Source of the DNA: Triatoma infestans
Lineage: Eukaryota > Arthropoda > Insecta > Hemiptera > Reduviidae
Direction: 5' to 3'
Assembly: GCA_011037195.1 (NCBI GenBank)
Contig: JAAEAF010013111.1
Coordinates: forward strand, 1 to 64,000
DNA length: 64,000 nt
Both the position numbers and the translations under genes were made by a program. This document shows positions 59,771 to 64,000 of the stretch, piece by piece (the first letter of the stretch is position 1; every line of letters begins with the position of its first letter). Under the pieces are notes generated by a model, which worked only from the letters and a program-made list of their open reading frames with translations, did no database searches and was not told the DNA's origin.

Positions 59771-60972
59771 TTCACTCAGTAATATATAGATTTTCGTTAT
59801 TAGGAACCTGCTCCAATCCTACAATTAAGGGGCTTTCGGTATTAAATTTTATAAATGATATTACATATGAAACATTTATGTTTATAAATTGATTAGTTTG
59901 GTTGATTAATCAGTGAGTTAATCAGAATTAGATGGTTTATATCGACTCTTAAGATGGATGAACATCGGAAGCTGATAAGCAGAGATAATTTCTTTTCAAT
60001 AATCTTTTAGGATTAGGATTGGTGGACCATAGCCATGAACCGAGATGAATGGCTAAGACTTTGAGGTTTAGAATACGGGATCCATGTTTTTACTTAACCC
60101 CTTAATATTATACATGGCAACCCTATTCTCAACTTATCCACTTGCCCCCACTCAATATTAAAACTAACATACAGTGGCACCCGTTTTTTTGAACTTTTAC
60201 ACAGGAACAGCATTATGATTTATTTCTAAAATATTACATTAAACCATTTCCTTCAATGAAGTAACTTCCAATCCAATTAAGTCATATATATTGCTTCAGT
60301 AATACTTAAGAGAGTTAGCAAACTTCTACCCAAACACCTATCCTTTAATAAATTAATAATTCATTCGTAAAAAAATGTTCTTTTGTCTAGATTTATGTTA
60401 TAATAGATTAAAAGAAGCCAGTTTCAATTAACTCGAAATTTTAGGGAAACAGAAGTTTCAAATAAGACTCGTATATAATTTTGCATAATAATACAAGCCA
60501 ACGTTAGTTATGAAGCCTAGGACATTGATCATCAAATTAAATTAAAACACTTGAAAGTTTTAAATAAAAAATACGAAAATCATTAAGGATGATTAATTGA
60601 TACGAAATCAATTATGGATGATGTTAATAAAGGGAATGTCCTCTAGAAAACTGATTTATCAAAAGTATGCCCTTATTATTTTATTTTCACTGGCTTCTGA
60701 CTCATTGGTGAATAATTTTGCCAACAATATTTATTTGTGGAAATTACACATTATTAATTTTATAAAGAGCGGCGAATTCTGCATTCCACGAAAGGATTGA
60801 TAACCACTGACACGCGTGCGCACTATCCAGTTTACATATCTGACGTAGTTCGTATGCTATCTGTAAAGTGGCATTTTGGTGGCACCAAGTTTGAAGTTAC
60901 CAGCTGTTATATATTATATATTAATTATTTTGTGAAGCGATAGTACAAATTAAACAATTTATTTTTCTACAG
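59771..60972. other. Intergenic region between sqh and SLC35C2
   Basis: AT-rich sequence with no supported gene. Near its end an acceptor-like 'tttatttttctacag' at 60958-60972 may begin the exon that contains the SLC35C2 start codon. Confidence 0.5.
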
Positions 60973-61054
60973 TCTTTACTAGAGAGGTTTTCTGAATTCT
61001 ATGATGAATGGTCTGAAACGAAACAATATGATTATATAGAGATTATGTGTTAAC

Positions 61055-63853
61055 ATGGCAAGGGTTGTTTTAAATGATGCAGGTGGAAATAAGACATTTT
61101 TACAAATTTCTAATAAAGGATATCTGTGGACGTTGATAAATGCTAGTGGTATAATCCTTTTGTATTTTCCTCTTTCAATAGGATTAACTTTTTATCAGAG
61201 ATGGTTTTTGCAGGTAATGTCTGTAGTTATATTTTGTTAAAGCATGGATAGATAAAGTTATGTGATTTTTAATTAGATAAATAATGAAACAGTTTCTCCC
61301 AAAGCAAAACTAAAGATGGGTTCATAATTTTCCTGACATTTTACTTTAAAGACTTTTTTTTTAATTACAAAAGAAATGCTGGCTAATCTTTATGTGTAGC
61401 TCTTCCCATCTTATAGTTCGAAATGAAATAATTTTGCTCCTTTTTGTGTTTTAGAATACATTCTCATATAAAAGTGATATAAAAATGGGTATCTCTAGAA
61501 TTGCTAAAGCATTTTGTTGGGTCGAATCATGGTTATTTATAAGTAGATACTTGGTTTTCCCAAAAATAACTTTACCTTACTTTAAAAGCAGTAGAATAAA
61601 AATTATAAAATAAATATTAAGTTAAAAGGACTTATTTTCTTAGAGTACCTACTAGCAAATTATGTTTGTTAAATTTGTTTTTTAGAAATTTCATTACCCT
61701 CTACTCGTGGTAATGATCCACCTGATGACAAAGTTTTTTATAGCTGCAATATTCCGTTGCTTGTGGCAATGCTGGTACAGACGCCAGAGAATCAAATTGG
61801 ATTGGCCAAATACCATCAGAAAAATTGCCCCAATGGGCTTTGTCAGTGGTCTTGACATAGCCTTTTCAAACTGGGGCCTTGAATTCATCACAGTATCACT
61901 GTAATATAAATGACTAGTTTTAAATCTTTGTTTTTTGAAAGCATAAAATTGTATGTATAATTGTAATAAATTTTGTTGTAGGTATACAATGACAAAATCC
62001 ACAAGCATAATATTTATTTTATTCTTTGCACTGCTGTTTAAATTGGAAGAAAAGGTATAATATTACTTACGTATTAAAAAAAAAAAATAGGTTTACTGAC
62101 TTAAAAAGAATGGATTAGATTTTAGTTGTTTAGGGGAAATAACTGTAAAGCTAATTCCACTGCCACCTGAAAGCACTATAATTGTGTATGTGTGGTGGTA
62201 ATCCAGAGTTTGCCCCTGGGTACGTGTGCACACAGCTGCACCTTTGCTGGCTCTGTATAAAGTAGGTAGGGTAGATCTTCGCAGGGATGCCAAGATCCCT
62301 GAAGAATGGTTTTTTCGGAAACTAGTCTAGTAGTGGGTTGATAATAAAGGAGACCATCCAATTGCAATGAAATAATAGGTTTGCAAATTTCACTTTGGAG
62401 GGAGATAAGCTGTGAACGCAGCAAGTCAAAGAGATTTCGTATCAGTATTACCTTCATAGTAATTCATGATTTTACTTTAGATAGAAATTTTGGGTGGGTA
62501 GTAGTATGGGAGTTTAGGACAAAGTCAGATGGTTTATAGGCAGATATAATTTTCTTTTTATTGGTTAAGAATGAATCTCATGGAAGTTAGAATAATTTCA
62601 AAGTAATTGCTTCAAATTTTATTAATTAATTTCCTGGGATCTTGTTTATATTAGCGTTTGCTTCTTCTTTACTTGGAAATTCCAATGTTCCAGCACTATC
62701 ATCAGAATCTTATTTTTATGTAAGAATGTTGTGCTAAAATTGTATAAAAATTGTAGTTATAATTAATTATAACCATGTGTAGCCATTTCGGGTTTAGGAA
62801 ACTTCATAAAGATGTCAACAACTTCTCCACTAAAGACCACTTACGGAAAGCATTTGTATCTCCCTTAGTATTCTTTTTAATTTAATAATTACTTTTCTAT
62901 TTATTATTTATTGGTTTTTCTTAGCTTAAGGGCGGCGTTACCTTGTTTATAGACGATGCCATGTTAGTGCTCCATAGAACAAAATTCCTATTTCTTCCTC
63001 AGAACTATGACAAGCAAGTTTGTCATATTTAAATTTAAAAAAGAAATAATAATTTAATAGAATGAATTTATTTTAATTATTTCCAGTTTTACATGCTGTT
63101 GTTAGCCGCTTAAATTGATATTGATTTTTAATATAACTGAAACTTTTTTGTTCAGTCGTGGTCTCTAATATTCATTGTGGCAATGATTTCGGGAGGATTA
63201 ATCATGTTTACATATAAAGCAACGCAGTTCGATCTAATGGGATTTTTACTTGTACTCTTCGCCTCATTTTCAAGGTTGGTTTGTTTGAAAATACATATTT
63301 AGAACTCTTTAAAATTTTATTTAATTATTGAAAAGTAACCTGTATTAAATGAATATAAAATTGCAGTGGAATTAGATGGACATTAGCGCAGTTCGTAATG
63401 CAGCGTGCTGAAATGGGTCTTTCAAATCCTTTAGATATGCTTTATCATGTTCAACCATGGATGTTTATTTCCATACTTCCATTCATGATTGCTTTTGAAG
63501 GTAATTTTTGCTATATTACTTCTTTACTTTTGAAGGATATTTCAAAAAGCTAGTGACATTCCGAAAGCAATATGCTATTAGTGAATTTAGTTACTAATAT
63601 AGCCATTTGATGGAATGTTAAGTAAAAGATGTAGCTATTAATATTTCATCTCTTCATATATGTTTTTGTTATAGCTGGCGTGGCAATCCATGGATGGCAT
63701 ATGCTTACGTTCCCAGAAGATATGCCATTATTATGGTTTACGATTTTGTACATTACAGTTGGGGGTGTAATAGCGCTTGCTATGGAATTATCAGAATATC
63801 TTGTCATATCTCGCATGTCTAGTCTTACACTCTCTGTGGCTAGCATTTTCAAG
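61055..63853 (+). CDS. SLC35C2: SLC35C2-like nucleotide-sugar transporter, 5' six exons (partial)
   Basis: Exons 61055-61213, 61686-61900, 61982-62054, 63156-63274, 63367-63500 and 63675-63853 join in frame through GT-AG introns to 293 residues. The gene continues beyond 64000; the family has about 350-370 residues, so roughly 60-75 are missing. ATG 61055 is preceded in frame by TAG at 61037-61039. Many hydrophobic membrane segments are visible (first at about residues 25-47). Family signatures: LTFYQRWFLQKFHYPL, DIAFSNWGLEFITVSLYTMT (126-131 YTMTKS), FALLFKLEEK, SSGIRWTLAQFVMQRAEMGL and SRMSSLTLSVASIFK. It belongs to the triose-phosphate/nucleotide-sugar transporter superfamily in Golgi-type membranes. 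Mammalian SLC35C2 is reported to affect GDP-fucose supply and Notch fucosylation. The substrate here is inferred only from family. Confidence 0.93.
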
Positions 63854-64000
63854 GTAATTTTCAGTTAACATTTTTTGTTTTGTCCTTCTTCAGGATCTGT
63901 CAAGGAGAGATATTTAAATCTATCAAGGAGTTTCTTGTTTATATTAATTTTTCCAAAAAGTTTATTTTAGGGGGTCCTGGGGAATTTGTTGCGTTAAATT

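Noticed and set aside
62093..62457. 93-codon ORF on the minus strand
   Set aside because: It lies within an intron of SLC35C2 on the opposite strand, has no recognised domain and no sign of its own gene structure. It may be repeat-derived.

Overview
The window is nuclear DNA of an arthropod, most likely an insect; a hemipteroid origin is only a guess from the transposon types. It is AT-rich. It carries spliced animal genes with GT-AG introns: a non-muscle myosin regulatory light chain (spaghetti squash type) and the start of an SLC35C2-type nucleotide-sugar transporter. More than half of the rest is transposon-derived.

Left part (1-10.8 kb). A likely last coding exon of a plus-strand gene ends at 1651. 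A possible last coding exon of a minus-strand gene ends at 8454. Neither is recognised. The very AT-rich 6.8 kb between them would hold their convergent 3' ends and contains a 1.13 kb hAT-type element (2584-3713).

PIF/Harbinger-type mosaic repeat, copy K1 (about 10.88-17.2 kb, with an assembly gap at 10979-11015). It is interrupted by an almost intact piggyBac-family element (13968-16602) with TTAA target duplications. Copy K2 (about 50.6-54.5 kb) lacks the piggyBac and so shows the empty target site.

Non-LTR retrotransposons (18.5-49.6 kb). These comprise an R2-like fragment (18.6-19.9 kb); a minus-strand APE-type LINE (B, about 20.1-27.6 kb) that itself contains an internally deleted R1-like element (E) and a fold-back insertion (M); an RTE-like remnant; two endonuclease-bearing LINE fragments; and a four-level nest. 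In the nest, LINE D (38582-43686) sits in LINE C (35692-45842), which sits in the reverse-transcriptase gene of LINE I (34466-46436), which sits in an R1-like LINE J. Target-site duplications support each level: 13 bp, 14 bp, and an imperfect one for I. In C and D, ORF1 and ORF2 lie in the same frame, separated by one stop codon, with no ATG before the endonuclease domain.

Right part (55-64 kb). After a decayed mariner piece, a hairpin-bearing tandem repeat (N) and tRNA-derived SINEs comes the three-exon myosin light chain gene (58350-59141). A short broken DNA-level copy of its intron 1/exon 2 lies 350 bp downstream. SLC35C2 begins at 61055, has six exons in view and runs off the window.

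No rRNA, genuine tRNA gene or CRISPR array was seen. The most striking features are the nested LINEs with same-frame ORF1-stop-ORF2 architecture, the piggyBac with its empty-site paralogue, and a SINE body module shared with an exon-like ORF.
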